Assembly (NCBI GenBank): GCA_021802125.1
Contig: JAKAAX010000002.1
Coordinates: 62,001-126,000 of the forward strand
Origin: Thermoplasmata archaeon
Lineage (GTDB): Archaea > Thermoplasmatota > Thermoplasmata > Lutacidiplasmatales > UBA184
Direction: 5' to 3'
DNA: 64,000 nt
Part shown: one piece after another, positions 34,194-43,166 of the stretch
Numbering within the stretch: position 1 is the stretch's first letter
Layout of the letters: each line of letters begins with the position of its first letter
The notes under the pieces: generated by a model
What the model was told of the DNA's origin: nothing
The model's database searches: none
Seen by the model: only the letters and a program-made list of their open reading frames with translations
Program-made: the position numbers and the translations under genes

Positions 34194-35062
34194 CAGAGCT
34201 CCCGGAGCGCGAAGTAGCGCTCCACCGACGCATACGGAAGGACCGGACCATCCCGGCAGAGGAGGAAGGGGCCGAACTGGCAGTGGCCGCACTGCCCGAA
34301 CCCGCACTTCATGTTGCGCTCCATGGAGACGTAGACACTGGACCTCGACATCCCCCGGTCCACGAGGGCCTGCGCGGAGCCCCGCATCATGATCTCCGGA
34401 CCGCAGAGGAAGGCCACCGCGGAGCTTGGGTCGAACCGCATGTCCGGGATGCGTTGGCTAACGATCCCCACATCCCCGTACCAGTCGACGCCGGCCCGGT
34501 CGACGGTCACCTGGAAGCGCAGGTCCTTCCGGGTCCTCCAGGCCTGGATCTCGTCGTAGTACACCAGGTCCTTCGGGGTCCGTGCGCCGTAGGCGATCTC
34601 GACCCGGCGGAAACGGTCGCGGTGGGCTAGCACCTCGTAGAGGACGGGCCGCAGCGGGGGAAGCCCCAGCCCCCCCACGACGAGCAGGAGGTCCTTCCCC
34701 TCCGCCTCGCGAAGGGGCCATCCCCGGCCGTAGGGCCCGCGCACGCCCACCACGTCCCCCACACGCGCCTTGGTCAATGCGTCCGTGACGCGGCCCGCCG
34801 AGCGGATGGTGTGGACCCTGCGCCGCGGGTCGCTCGTAGCGCCGGAGATGGAGATGGCCGCCTCTCCGATGTCGGGGGCGTAGAGCATGTGGAACTGACC
34901 CGGCACGAAGCCCGGGGGAGGGGCGGGCTCGACCGGCTCGAGCGCGAGCGTGGCGGTGTCCGCGGTCTCCTGGGCCCGTTCCACGACCCGGTACGGGGTC
35001 GGCGCCCAAGGTGAGGCGCCCCCTTCGTGGGAGCCGGGGGGAGCCGCGGTCTCAGACCCCAT
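34193..35062 (-). CDS. hydG: hydrogenase/sulfur reductase gamma subunit, FAD/NAD(P)-binding
   Basis: This 289-residue protein has a ferredoxin-reductase-like FAD domain ([21 protein letters not shown]), an NAD(P) domain with [28 protein letters not shown] and a final cluster-binding motif with Cys spacing C-x4-C-x2-C-x8-C (about residues 259-276) for a [2Fe-2S] cluster. It connects the hydrogenase to NAD(P)H. The start overlaps the end of the cyclic-nucleotide-binding gene by 11 bases. Confidence 0.93.
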   Translation of the reverse strand: MGSETAAPPGSHEGGASPWAPTPYRVVERAQETADTATLALEPVEPAPPPGFVPGQFHMLYAPDIGEAAISISGATSDPRRRVHTIRSAGRVTDALTKARVGDVVGVRGPYGRGWPLREAEGKDLLLVVGGLGLPPLRPVLYEVLAHRDRFRRVEIAYGARTPKDLVYYDEIQAWRTRKDLRFQVTVDRAGVDWYGDVGIVSQRIPDMRFDPSSAVAFLCGPEIMMRGSAQALVDRGMSRSSVYVSMERNMKCGFGQCGHCQFGPFLLCRDGPVLPYASVERYFALREL

Positions 35063-35519
35063 GGATGTCCATCACCTGGATCCTGGCGATCTGCAGTCGG
35101 CGGGAGATGACCGGCACGAGCCGCAGCATGAACTGGTAGGCGTCCTTCGGGCGGTCCTCCAGCGCCGCGCGCAAGGTGGCCCCATCGATCGCGAGGATGC
35201 GGGTCGGTTTCAGCGCGCGACCGTCCGAGAGCCAGAGGTGGGGCGGGATCAACCAGGACCAGCCGACGATCTCCCCCGGTCCCACCGTCAGGAGGGAGAG
35301 GCGCGGACGGTCCGGCGCCACGAGCTCGAGACCGATCTTTCCGTGCTGGACGAGGAGCATCTCCTTCGCGGCCTCCCCCTCGCGGATCACGAGGTCGCCC
35401 GTCCCGAAGCTGCGCTCCTGGGTGGCCCCTTCGATGGCTTTGAGGAACCCCGGGTCCATGCCGCGCAGGAAGGGATGCTCACGGAGCTCCCCGAGCAGGT
35501 CGGGTCGCGGGGACCTCAT
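35052..35519 (-). CDS. cyclic-nucleotide-binding domain protein inside the hydrogenase operon
   Basis: This 155-residue protein is a single CNB domain: [39 protein letters not shown], then [15 protein letters not shown] (the phosphate-binding-cassette region, lacking the usual RxAxV core). No DNA-binding helix follows. It probably works as a regulatory subunit or sensor of the hydrogenase rather than as a transcription factor. Its ATG overlaps the beta-subunit stop (ATGA) and its end overlaps the gamma gene, so it is locked into the operon. The ligand is unknown and need not be cAMP. Confidence 0.88.
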   Translation of the reverse strand: MRSPRPDLLGELREHPFLRGMDPGFLKAIEGATQERSFGTGDLVIREGEAAKEMLLVQHGKIGLELVAPDRPRLSLLTVGPGEIVGWSWLIPPHLWLSDGRALKPTRILAIDGATLRAALEDRPKDAYQFMLRLVPVISRRLQIARIQVMDIHGV

Positions 35520-36676
35520 GCCGGGACCCCCCCGGCCTTGGCGCCGGTCGAAGCGGCCTTCGTCCGGAGGGCCGCGAACTCCTCCGTAAGGTCGATGCCC
35601 ACGGGACACCAGGTGATGCAACGTCCGCAACCGACGCAACCGGAGCTCCCGAACTGGTCCCACCACGTGGCGAGCTTGTGGCTCATCCACTGACGGTACC
35701 GCGAAGAAATGGAGGACCGGACCGAGCTCGCGTGGAGCTGGGTGAAGCCCAGACCGAAGCAGGAGTCCCACCGGCGATACCGCTGGGTCTCCTCCCCCGA
35801 AAGGGACGGCACCTCCTCCGTGGTGGAGCAGAAGCAGGTTGGGCAGACCATGGTGCAGTTGGAGCAGGCCAGGCAACGCCGGCCCACCTCCTCCCACCTT
35901 GGATGCTCGAGGTTCGCCAGGATCACGCCTCGGGCCTCCTCCACGGGCAGGGCCCGGTGGATCCCCTCCCTGACCCGCTGCCGCTGGGCCTCCAGGTCCG
36001 CGAGGTCCTCCTCCGCTGCCGCGCGAAGGGGGAGCGGCTGGAGCAGCTCCCTGCCCCGGTCCGTTCCGGCCTCGATGAGGAACCGGTGGCCCCAGGGGGA
36101 GAACAGCTCTCGCAGGACGATGTCGAACCCTTGCGTCACCTCCGGTCCGGTGCGCATGGACGGGCAGAAGCAGGTGGGAGCGGAGCTCGAGCACTCCACG
36201 GCGATGATCAGGAGTGCCGCTCGGCGGTCCCGAAAGGTGGGGTCGGGCACCCCCCCTTCGAAGACCCGTTCGCTGACGCGCAGGGCCGCCACCTCGCAGG
36301 CCCGGACCCCGAGGAACGCGAGCGGGCCCCCGTCGGTGGTGGCCCCAGCCTCGACCCGGAAGGTCCCCCCATCCTTCCGCGCGGTCCACAACAGATGGTG
36401 CGGGGGGAACAGGTACGGTTTCCAGCCCTGAGGTCCCAGATGGAAATCGAAGACGCGGAGGTCCTCCGAACGCTCGAGCCGATAGGTGCCGGCCTCTTGT
36501 CGGTCCCGCCAGCCGATCGGGAGCTCGCCCTCCTCCTTGACCTCCCCGTAGAGGATCGCTCCGTCACGGACGCGGGGCCCGATCACACGGTAGCCGGAAG
36601 AGCGGAGCGATGCGAGAAGGAGTCCGAGGTCCTTCCGGTCCAGGACCCAGGGGGGCCCTGCGCTCGGTAGCGGCAC
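35516..36676 (-). CDS. hydB: hydrogenase/sulfur reductase beta subunit, two [4Fe-4S] ferredoxin motifs
   Basis: This 386-residue protein resembles the sulfhydrogenase beta subunit. A long N-terminal domain includes [26 protein letters not shown] and [14 protein letters not shown]. Two ferredoxin motifs follow: [16 protein letters not shown] (about residue 268) and [16 protein letters not shown] (about residue 350). It transfers electrons between the flavin subunit and sulfur or ferredoxin-type acceptors. GTG 36676 was chosen because a CCTTATCC box lies 26 bases upstream. It is the first gene of the hydrogenase operon. Confidence 0.92.
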   Translation of the reverse strand: MPLPSAGPPWVLDRKDLGLLLASLRSSGYRVIGPRVRDGAILYGEVKEEGELPIGWRDRQEAGTYRLERSEDLRVFDFHLGPQGWKPYLFPPHHLLWTARKDGGTFRVEAGATTDGGPLAFLGVRACEVAALRVSERVFEGGVPDPTFRDRRAALLIIAVECSSSAPTCFCPSMRTGPEVTQGFDIVLRELFSPWGHRFLIEAGTDRGRELLQPLPLRAAAEEDLADLEAQRQRVREGIHRALPVEEARGVILANLEHPRWEEVGRRCLACSNCTMVCPTCFCSTTEEVPSLSGEETQRYRRWDSCFGLGFTQLHASSVRSSISSRYRQWMSHKLATWWDQFGSSGCVGCGRCITWCPVGIDLTEEFAALRTKAASTGAKAGGVPA

Positions 36677-36698
36677 CGACCGTCCTAGAGCGCACCCA

Positions 36699-36706
36699 GG
36701 ATAAGG
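36699..36706 (-). promoter_or_regulatory. promoter of the hydrogenase operon
   Basis: CCTTATCC on the minus strand is centred about 26 bases before GTG 36676, giving a leaderless first gene for the hydB-to-hypC operon. Confidence 0.55.
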
Positions 36707-36764
36707 CCCAAACCCTCGCCCTCCGGAGCCTGGCACGCGCGGAACGAGCTCGGAGCCTGGGCTC

Positions 36765-38396
36765 CTACATCCCTCGTCGGCCGTCGCCGGTCGGAGACGG
36801 GAGACCCCCGGCCCCGGCGCCGTGTCCGCCCTTGGCCGCGATCGTGTCGTTGATCCGCAGGATCATCACGGCGGCTTCCGTCGCGCTCTGGATCGCCTGG
36901 CGCCCGACCCGGGGGGGCTCGATGGCGACCGCCGACATGTCGGCGACCTTCGCCCCGAGCACGTCCACGCCCGTGGTCTTCTCGCCCAGCTTGTGCCGTC
37001 GGCGGAGCTCGATGAGGGTCCCGACCTTGTCCATCCCGGCGTTCTCGGCCAAGGTCATCGGGATCGTCTCCAGCACATCGGCGAAGACCTTGACGGCCAT
37101 CTGCTCGCGCCCGCTGACGGTGGTGGCGTACTCCCGGAGGTCGGCGGCCATCTCCACCGCGGCGGCGCCCGCGCCCGTGACGACCGCTCCGTCCTCGAGC
37201 GACAGGCCCACGGTCGAGATCGCGTCGACCAGAGAGCGCTCCGCCTCGTCGACCACGTGCTCGGTCCCTCCCCGCAGGAGGAGGCTCACCGCCTTCGCGT
37301 TCTTGCATCCCAGGACGAAGGTCAGACGGTGCTCTCCGATCTTCCGCTCCTCCACGCGCTCGGCGTGGCCGAGGGAGCCCGGGTCGAGCTCCGACCACTG
37401 GGATAGGAGGTCCGCTCCGGTGGCCCGGGAGAGCAGTTCCATGTCCGAGCGCTTCACGTGGCCCACCGCGAGCACCTTCGCACGGGCGAGGTGGGACTGG
37501 GCGACGTCGTCGATCCCCTTCTCGCAGACCACCACGTTCGCTCCGGACGTGACCACGGAGGCGACCATCGCCTGGACCATCCGGTCCTCCTCGGCCAGGA
37601 ACGCCTCGATCTCGGCGGGGGCGGAGATGTGGACCTCGCGCGAGATCTCTCCCTTCCGGACCTCGAGCGCCGACTCGAGGAGCGCGATCCGGGCACCGTC
37701 GACGTGCCGGGGCATCGCCGCGTTCACGATCTCCTTGTCCAGGATGAGCCCTTCCACGAACTCCGTGTCCGTGAGGTCCCCTCCTTGTTTCTTCACGAGC
37801 TGGATGTTCTTGCGGTCGCAGCGCAACCCTTCACCCGAAGGCTCCGCGACCTCCCGCACCGCCCGGACGGTGAGGTCGGCCAGGAACGCGCGGTCCATGG
37901 CGACCCCCTTCGAGATCATCGAGGTCATGGCGACGAGACGGAGGGCCGGGGTGTCCTCCCGGGAGACCTTGCGCTGGAGACCTTCTAGCACGGTCGCTGC
38001 GCGCTCGGCGGCGACCCGGAACCCCTGGCAGATGATGGTCGCGTGGATGCCTTCGTCGAGGAGCTCCTCGGCCGCCTTCAACAATCCCCCAGCAAGGATG
38101 ACCGAGGACTTCGTCCCGTCCCCGCAAGACTCGTCCTGGGCCTTCGCCACCTCGACCAGCATCTTCGCGGCGGGATGCTCGACCTCCATCGATCGCAGGA
38201 TCGTGGCCCCGTCGTTGGTGATGATCACGTCTCCCGAGGGTTGGACGAGCATCTTGTCCATGCCCCGGGGGCCCAGGGTGGTGCGAAGCATGTCGGCCAC
38301 CGTCTTGGCCGCGTCGATGTTCGCATGTTGCGCGTCCTTCCCGGTCTCTCGCGTCGTCCCTTCCCGCAGGAGGATCACCGGAGTGCCAGCGAGCAT
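36765..38396 (-). CDS. thermosome (group II chaperonin) subunit
   Basis: This 543-residue protein is a typical archaeal chaperonin subunit: LRTTLGPRGMDKMLVQPSGD and ITNDGATIL (ATP site), QDESCGDGTKSSVILAGGLL with the catalytic Asp in GDGT, and GAGAAAVEMAADLREYA in the C-terminal equatorial part. Subunits form eight-membered double rings that fold proteins. The C-terminus is GAGAGGLPSPTGDGRRGM rather than a clean GGM repeat. A TTATCG box at about 38433 suggests a leader of roughly 13 bases. Single copy in this window. Confidence 0.97.
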   Translation of the reverse strand: MLAGTPVILLREGTTRETGKDAQHANIDAAKTVADMLRTTLGPRGMDKMLVQPSGDVIITNDGATILRSMEVEHPAAKMLVEVAKAQDESCGDGTKSSVILAGGLLKAAEELLDEGIHATIICQGFRVAAERAATVLEGLQRKVSREDTPALRLVAMTSMISKGVAMDRAFLADLTVRAVREVAEPSGEGLRCDRKNIQLVKKQGGDLTDTEFVEGLILDKEIVNAAMPRHVDGARIALLESALEVRKGEISREVHISAPAEIEAFLAEEDRMVQAMVASVVTSGANVVVCEKGIDDVAQSHLARAKVLAVGHVKRSDMELLSRATGADLLSQWSELDPGSLGHAERVEERKIGEHRLTFVLGCKNAKAVSLLLRGGTEHVVDEAERSLVDAISTVGLSLEDGAVVTGAGAAAVEMAADLREYATTVSGREQMAVKVFADVLETIPMTLAENAGMDKVGTLIELRRRHKLGEKTTGVDVLGAKVADMSAVAIEPPRVGRQAIQSATEAAVMILRINDTIAAKGGHGAGAGGLPSPTGDGRRGM

Positions 38397-38515
38397 GGTC
38401 TTGCCTCGGTCCTCTGTGGTGAGAACGGGACGATAAGCGAGCGGTCAAGCCGTGTTCACCCCTGGGCCCGCGCACGCTCCGGGGGGGGCGCGGGGCGGGA
38501 AGTCCGGCCGACGGT

Positions 38516-39439
38516 TCAGCTCACGAACGTGAGCCACGAAAGGTGCTTTGGCGACCGGCCGTAGATCACCTCGTCATAGAGCCGCTGGACCTGCCGCGTG
38601 ACCGGGTAATGCCCATCGCCGACCGCACGGCGGTCGACCTCACGGATCGGGGTGATCCCCGCCGCCGTTCCCGTGTAGAAGAGCTCGTCGGCGGTGAAGA
38701 GCTCCTCTCGGGTGAAGTCGGTGCGCTGGAACTCGATCCCCCTCTCCTTGGCCAGCTGGATGACCGTGTCGCGCGTGATCCCGCGAAGGATGCCCGAGCT
38801 CGCCGGGGGCGTGCTCAGGATCTTGTCCCGCACCCGGAAGACGTTCTCGCCGGGCCCTTCGGCCACCATGCCGACGGAGTTGAGCAGTATGGCCTCGTCA
38901 TATCCCCCGGCGAGCGCCTCCATCTTGGCCAGGGCGGAGTTGGCGTAGTTCGCCGTGCATTTCGCCTGCGGCGGAAGGCTCCGGGCGTCGTTGCGCACCC
39001 AGCTCGACACGGTCGCCCGCACCCCCTTCTCCACACCCTCTTGTCCAAGGTATGCCCCCCATTCCCAGAGGGCGATCGCAACCTGGACCGGGCTGCGGGT
39101 CGGGTCCAGCCCCATCTCCCCGTAGCCCGAGAAGGCGATGGGGCGAATGTAGGCGTCCGTGACGCCGTTCGAGCGGACCAGGTCGAGCGTCGCCTCGGTC
39201 AGTTCCTTCTTGCTGAACGGCAGATGCATCCGGTACGTCTTGGCGCTGTTCAAGAACCGGTCGAGGTGCTCTTCGAGCCGGAAGATGGCGGGGCCCTTGT
39301 CGGTCCCGTGGCACCGGATCCCCTCGAAGATCCCAAAGCCGTAGTGCAAACCGTGGGTGAGAACATGGACCTTGGCCTGGTCCCAGGGCACGAGCTTCCC
39401 GTCCAGCCAGATCTTCTTCTGGGGTCGGATCGGGACCAT
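38516..39439 (-). CDS. ilvE: branched-chain amino acid aminotransferase
   Basis: This 307-residue PLP enzyme of fold type IV transfers amino groups between Val, Leu or Ile and 2-oxoglutarate. It shows HGLHYGFGIFEGIRCH, YIRPIAFSGYGEMGL, the PLP Lys in QAKCTANYANSALAKMEA (about residue 160), and TGTAAGITPIREVDRR. Length is normal. GATTAATC lies 26 bases upstream of ATG 39439, supporting a leaderless transcript. Confidence 0.95.
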   Translation of the reverse strand: MVPIRPQKKIWLDGKLVPWDQAKVHVLTHGLHYGFGIFEGIRCHGTDKGPAIFRLEEHLDRFLNSAKTYRMHLPFSKKELTEATLDLVRSNGVTDAYIRPIAFSGYGEMGLDPTRSPVQVAIALWEWGAYLGQEGVEKGVRATVSSWVRNDARSLPPQAKCTANYANSALAKMEALAGGYDEAILLNSVGMVAEGPGENVFRVRDKILSTPPASSGILRGITRDTVIQLAKERGIEFQRTDFTREELFTADELFYTGTAAGITPIREVDRRAVGDGHYPVTRQVQRLYDEVIYGRSPKHLSWLTFVS

Positions 39440-39460
39440 GGTGCGGATGGGGGGTTCATG

Positions 39461-39470
39461 GGATTAATCC
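39461..39470 (-). promoter_or_regulatory. TATA-like box of ilvE
   Basis: GGATTAATCC is itself palindromic and is centred 26.5 bases before the ilvE ATG. Confidence 0.55.
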
Positions 39471-39524
39471 TCATGGTCAACCGGCATTCACGAAAGGCAT
39501 AGTCCATCCCAGCGGGTCGAGCGG

Positions 39525-40010
39525 GTGGACATGCAAGCGGTTACCCGGCCTCAGGGCGTGCTCGTCTCCCATGCCATGACCGAAGGCGTGGTCGTGGTCC
39601 ACCCGGACTCGACGCTGTGGGACGCGGTCCGGGTGCTCCGTCAAGCCGAGATCTCCGGTGTTCCTGTGGTGGACCGCGCTAACGTGCTCGTGGGCGTGCT
39701 GAGCGAGAAGGACATCGCCCGGACGATGGGCGAAGTGACCGGCCAGGGGAACGTCTCGCGGCTGCTGGACGTCCTGGTCGCCGGTCGCAGCAGCGGTGGG
39801 AGCCTGGGGGACCTCGCCGCCGAGACCCTCCAGCACACGACCGTCGCGGAGGTCATGAGCCGGGACCCGGTGGTCACCTCACCGGAGACCCCGCTCGACA
39901 TGGCCGCGAGGATCATGCTGGAGCGCGGGATCAACCGCTTGCCGGTCCTGGCCGGGGGCAAGCTCGTCGGGATCCTGACCCGGCACGACGTGCTCGCCGC
40001 CTTCGTCTAG
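39525..40010 (+). CDS. CBS-domain pair protein
   Basis: This 161-residue protein has two CBS motifs (VSHAMTEGVVVVHPDSTLWD and VAEVMSRDPVVTSPETPLDM) and ends GILTRHDVLAAF. It shares the helical insert between motifs (VSRLLDVLVAGRSS then LAAETLQHT) with the four CBS proteins at 18-21 kb and is clearly their paralogue, though 18 kb away. GCATAGTC lies about 24 bases before GTG 39525; ATG 39531 is the alternative. It is divergent from ilvE. Confidence 0.9.
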   Translation: MDMQAVTRPQGVLVSHAMTEGVVVVHPDSTLWDAVRVLRQAEISGVPVVDRANVLVGVLSEKDIARTMGEVTGQGNVSRLLDVLVAGRSSGGSLGDLAAETLQHTTVAEVMSRDPVVTSPETPLDMAARIMLERGINRLPVLAGGKLVGILTRHDVLAAFV

Positions 40011-40154
40011 CGGCCCCGCAAGGTCGGCGGTCTCGGGGGCGTCGCCGCCCGATCGACCACGCGCGTGTCCTGCCCGGGAGGCCCGGGGTGAGGGCGGGTC
40101 CACCGATGGCCCATGTATGCGACGGAGGTACCTCAGCATGCGAGGGCCAGTTCC

Positions 40155-40601
40155 ATGAAGGGTCGTCATGCGGAGTTCGAAACCGAGCTCGGGTACGCGC
40201 GGCACCGCCTCCCCATGGGGGCTTTCTCCGACCCCAAGGATCCCCCGGCGGTACTGGAGCTGGAGGCCGATGGGGTCATCGAGCACTTCGAGAGAGAGGA
40301 GCCCCCGCGGAAGCCGGAAGGCCCGGGGCTTCCGCCTGTCCGAAGCCGGTCGGTCCTCTTCATCTGCCGGGAGCCCCCGAAGTACGCGGTCCACTCGCTC
40401 CACGCGCCCCAGGCGAAAGGGGAGCGGTGGACCGCGTGGATCGACCGGTACGTCGCGTGGTCGGAAGTGGTCGAGGGCCATCCAGAGTTCGCGCACCGGG
40501 ACGTGCACGGACGCCGGCCCTCCGCGAAGACCAAGGGCACATCGGTGGAGGTCCACACGCGGCCGCGCGCGGCCGCCGACGCGTCGGCCTCGTTCTTCTA
40601 G
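40155..40601 (+). CDS. hypothetical protein
   Basis: This 148-residue protein is not recognised. It is hydrophilic and contains a possible beta-strand pair (AVLELEADGVIEHFE, then SVLFICREPPKYAVHSLHA), a Trp-rich helix (RWTAWIDRYVAWSEVV) and a basic tail. Its composition is protein-like and less Arg/Pro-biased than the antisense frames, so I call it coding with moderate confidence. ATG 40113 in the same frame is an alternative start. No operon partner. Confidence 0.5.
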   Translation: MKGRHAEFETELGYARHRLPMGAFSDPKDPPAVLELEADGVIEHFEREEPPRKPEGPGLPPVRSRSVLFICREPPKYAVHSLHAPQAKGERWTAWIDRYVAWSEVVEGHPEFAHRDVHGRRPSAKTKGTSVEVHTRPRAAADASASFF

Positions 40602-40804
40602 GGAGGGCCCCCCGCTTCGTCGTGACCGGCCTCCGCTCGCGTGAGCGCGAGCGGATCCGCCGGAGGCCGCCCCGTCGCTCCATCCAGGAGGCTGGGCTCT
40701 GCTGCGGGGTGCAGACTCCGTGGCGCGAACTTGCAGGTGGATGGGGGGTGAGGATCGAGGTTCCCCCCTTGGGCGGGAAGGGTCTCACCCTGGCGGGGTG
40801 AAGC

Positions 40805-41488
40805 TCAGGGTTGTCTCATCACGGGGTCGACGTTCGCATGCCTCGCACGGCGCAGAAGCTCCAGGACCTCGCCGTCGTCCACGGGGTCGAAATGCCGGTA
40901 GAACTGACCCACGGCCGAGAATCTCCCCGGGGTGGCCAGGCAGACCCACTCCTCCACCGTCCTTCGGAGCTCCTTCGCGACCTCGGCGGGAGCCACCCCG
41001 ACGGCTACGGCGATCCGGCGTACCCCGCGGAACCGCAACGAGGCGATGGCGGCACGGAGGGTATTCCCCGTAGCCGTCCCGTCGTCCACCAAGAGCACGA
41101 TGCGCCCCTTGACCTCCGGGAACCCGCGTCCCTCCCGGTAGACCCGTGCCCGCCTGGCGACCTCACGCTCCTCCTCCATCAATCGTGGCTTGAGGTCCGC
41201 GGTGGTGACCCGCAGGGCGCGAAGGACCTCCCGGTCCCACACCGGGGCCCCTCCCTCGGCCACGGCGGCGACCCCGAACTCCGGGTTGGACGGGTGCCCG
41301 ATCTTCCGGACGATCAGGACCTCCAAGGGTAGGCCGAGCGCGGCGGCGATCTCCGACCCCACCACGACGCCTCCCCGGGGGAGTGCCACCACGATCGCGT
41401 TCGAGCCTGCGTAGTGACCCAGGCGGGAGGCCAGCCGCCTTCCGACCTCGTTCCGGTCCTGGAAGAGCGGAGCGGACTGTGCGAACAC
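40805..41488 (-). CDS. phosphoribosyltransferase-like protein (COG1926 type)
   Basis: This 227-residue protein matches the paralogue at 25 kb: FQDRNEVGRRLASRL, VALPRGGVVVGSEIA, and the PRPP loop IVLLVDDGTATGNTLRA (about residue 125). Its substrate is unknown. GTG 41488 begins the conserved part; a TTG at 41527 with an ACTATCAT box upstream is possible. The 300 bases between this gene and the HTH_10 gene's 3' end (41489-41788) contain no convincing gene. Confidence 0.83.
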   Translation of the reverse strand: MFAQSAPLFQDRNEVGRRLASRLGHYAGSNAIVVALPRGGVVVGSEIAAALGLPLEVLIVRKIGHPSNPEFGVAAVAEGGAPVWDREVLRALRVTTADLKPRLMEEEREVARRARVYREGRGFPEVKGRIVLLVDDGTATGNTLRAAIASLRFRGVRRIAVAVGVAPAEVAKELRRTVEEWVCLATPGRFSAVGQFYRHFDPVDDGEVLELLRRARHANVDPVMRQP

Positions 41489-41788
41489 CTTCCCTCCCCT
41501 GGCTGGGAGCGGACGGCCCAGATTCAAGGCGCCCGTGGATGATAGTTCACGCTCCGCGTCACACGACCGGTTCGTGGCCGGAGCCGCGCCCGCTTCTCGA
41601 TCAGGCGGGGTGCTGCCTCACAGCGGACCGCCCCCGGTCGCTGCGCTCCCTTTCCGCATGGCCGCGAGCTGCAGGACTGCCGCGTCACCGGGGAACGCGA
41701 GAAGGTCCCCCAACGGATCGGTTGGAACGCTTTGGGAGAGGCGTGGGGCCGTGTGGCCTTTCAGCAGTTCGACGCCCCGACCCGATGA

Positions 41789-42568
41789 TCAGTCGCCCGC
41801 GAACCCGGGGACGCCCTGAGCCTCACGCCGGGCGAGGACCTTCGTCAGCCCCCGACGGAGCAGCTCGAGCGTGGTGGACCGGCTGACGCCCAAGGCTACG
41901 GCCACCTCACGGAGACCCGCGCGGCGCGGGTGGTCAAAGTACCCCATCCGGAAGGCGGTCTCGACCGCGCGTTCCTGCCTCGAGGTCATCTCGGCCTCGG
42001 GGGCGATCCCTCCCACGCGGAGCAGCGCAGAGGCCCCATCGTGGGGGCCGAACACCTTGAGGAGCGCCTTGGCGCGGGGCGACATCCTGGGGAGAAGGAG
42101 GCTCCAGTCCTGCCCATCCTCCTGCGGGACGTCCGCTCGAGGGAAGAGCGGGCAGGAGGCGCAGACCGCGCCCGCGTGGAAGACCGCCGCGCAGGCCGGA
42201 GGAGTGGGCTCCACCACCCAGAGCATGATGCGGTGGGCCGCTCGGGCATCGATGGTCATCGTCCCCTTTGAGGCCGAGCGTCGGGCAAAGCGCACGATGG
42301 CCTCCATCTTCTCGGGGGGCGCGGAGACCTCGACGACCCGGAGCATCTTCCCTTCGCCAGGGCCCGTAGGCCGGCACAGAAGCACGCGAGCCCGGCCCCC
42401 GAACTTCTCCACGATCTGTCCCATCCAGTGGGTCGAGGGGGGTGAACGCAGTCGGACCTCGACGAAGGAACTGTTGGTGTCCGGCTTCGAGGTGACACGT
42501 CGGCTCCGTTTGGGGCGGGATTGGATCGGGTCCGCTCGGGGGAGGGACAGGGTGGGGTGCATCGGCAT
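41789..42568 (-). CDS. Bat-type HTH_10 transcriptional regulator with cysteine cluster
   Basis: This 259-residue protein ends with the HTH_10 domain (MTSRQERAVETAFRMGYFD, then LREVAVALGVSRSTTLELL), typical of Euryarchaeota. The middle part carries PACAAVFHAGAVCASCPLF, a Cys-rich loop that could bind a metal or Fe-S cluster and act as a sensor. The preceding region (about residues 25-110) looks like an alpha/beta domain. ATG 42568 was chosen by spacing to CCATACG and TGATTAG boxes upstream. Target genes unknown. Confidence 0.82.
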   Translation of the reverse strand: MPMHPTLSLPRADPIQSRPKRSRRVTSKPDTNSSFVEVRLRSPPSTHWMGQIVEKFGGRARVLLCRPTGPGEGKMLRVVEVSAPPEKMEAIVRFARRSASKGTMTIDARAAHRIMLWVVEPTPPACAAVFHAGAVCASCPLFPRADVPQEDGQDWSLLLPRMSPRAKALLKVFGPHDGASALLRVGGIAPEAEMTSRQERAVETAFRMGYFDHPRRAGLREVAVALGVSRSTTLELLRRGLTKVLARREAQGVPGFAGD

Positions 42569-42695
42569 GGGTGCCTCTGCCTCCGCACCCGTATGGGAGC
42601 TAATCATGCCTGGGTGGAGCCGGATTGACCTGACAGGTGAGGCACGGGCGGGCCGTTTCGACCTGGAGAGCGCCATGGGCTTGGTGTCCTCCCCT

Positions 42696-43118
42696 TCAGG
42701 CACGGGTCTCCCGATCCCGGACCGCAGTGCTCCCGGCGCGTGCCGGGCGTACTCGGAGTCGAAGGCGTTCCTCCTCTCCTAGGGTCGCGCGCTCCATGTG
42801 CAAGCGTTTGCCCTCCCGCACGAGCAGGAGCAGAACCTGCTCGACGATCTCCGGTGCGATCCCGTTCGCGAGCGCCCAGTAGCGCGCCCGTCGGAGGACC
42901 TGGCGCTCCTGGGCCCGGTCCTCCCCGGGCACACGGTGCGCCCGCTTCCAGCGCTGGATCTCGGCCACCTCCTGGAGACGGAGGGCGATCGCCCCGACCA
43001 GGAGACGGTCCGCTTTCTCGATGCGCAGCCGGCGTTCCTCTAGGGTCGCCCCCTGCTCAGCTTCGAGCTCCGAGGCGCGCACAGGGCACTGACCCCCCTG
43101 AGGACAAGCCTCTCGCAC
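42696..43118 (-). CDS. AroQ-type chorismate mutase
   Basis: This 140-residue protein has the all-helical AroQ pattern: LEERRLRIEKADRLLVGAIA, a second helix with RLQEVAEIQRWKRAHRVPGE, and a third with EIVEQVLLLLVREGKRLH. The conserved Arg, Lys and Glu positions of the active site are present. The usual late Gln appears as a basic residue, so activity should be checked. Chorismate mutase makes prephenate for Phe and Tyr. A Cys-rich N-terminal extension (CPQGGQCPV) precedes the domain. GTG 43118 is divergent from the U32 gene. Confidence 0.72.
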   Translation of the reverse strand: MREACPQGGQCPVRASELEAEQGATLEERRLRIEKADRLLVGAIALRLQEVAEIQRWKRAHRVPGEDRAQERQVLRRARYWALANGIAPEIVEQVLLLLVREGKRLHMERATLGEEERLRLRVRPARAGSTAVRDRETRA

Positions 43119-43134
43119 CTCACCGGTGAGGCCA

Positions 43135-43144
43135 CTTTGTTAGG
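43135..43144. promoter_or_regulatory. AT-rich box between the chorismate mutase and U32 genes
   Basis: CTTTGTTAGG is centred about 28 bases before ATG 43167 (plus) and about 21 bases before GTG 43118 (minus), so it could serve either or both genes. Confidence 0.4.
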
Positions 43145-43166
43145 AGACACGTCCGCTCGACGCCCC

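Noticed and set aside
35052..35519. Crp/Fnr transcription factor
   Set aside because: Only the cyclic-nucleotide-binding domain is present; no helix-turn-helix follows within its 155 residues.
41535..41819. 94-codon plus-strand frame in the gap before the HTH_10 gene
   Set aside because: Ser/Pro/Arg-biased, no ribosome site or TATA box at a useful distance.
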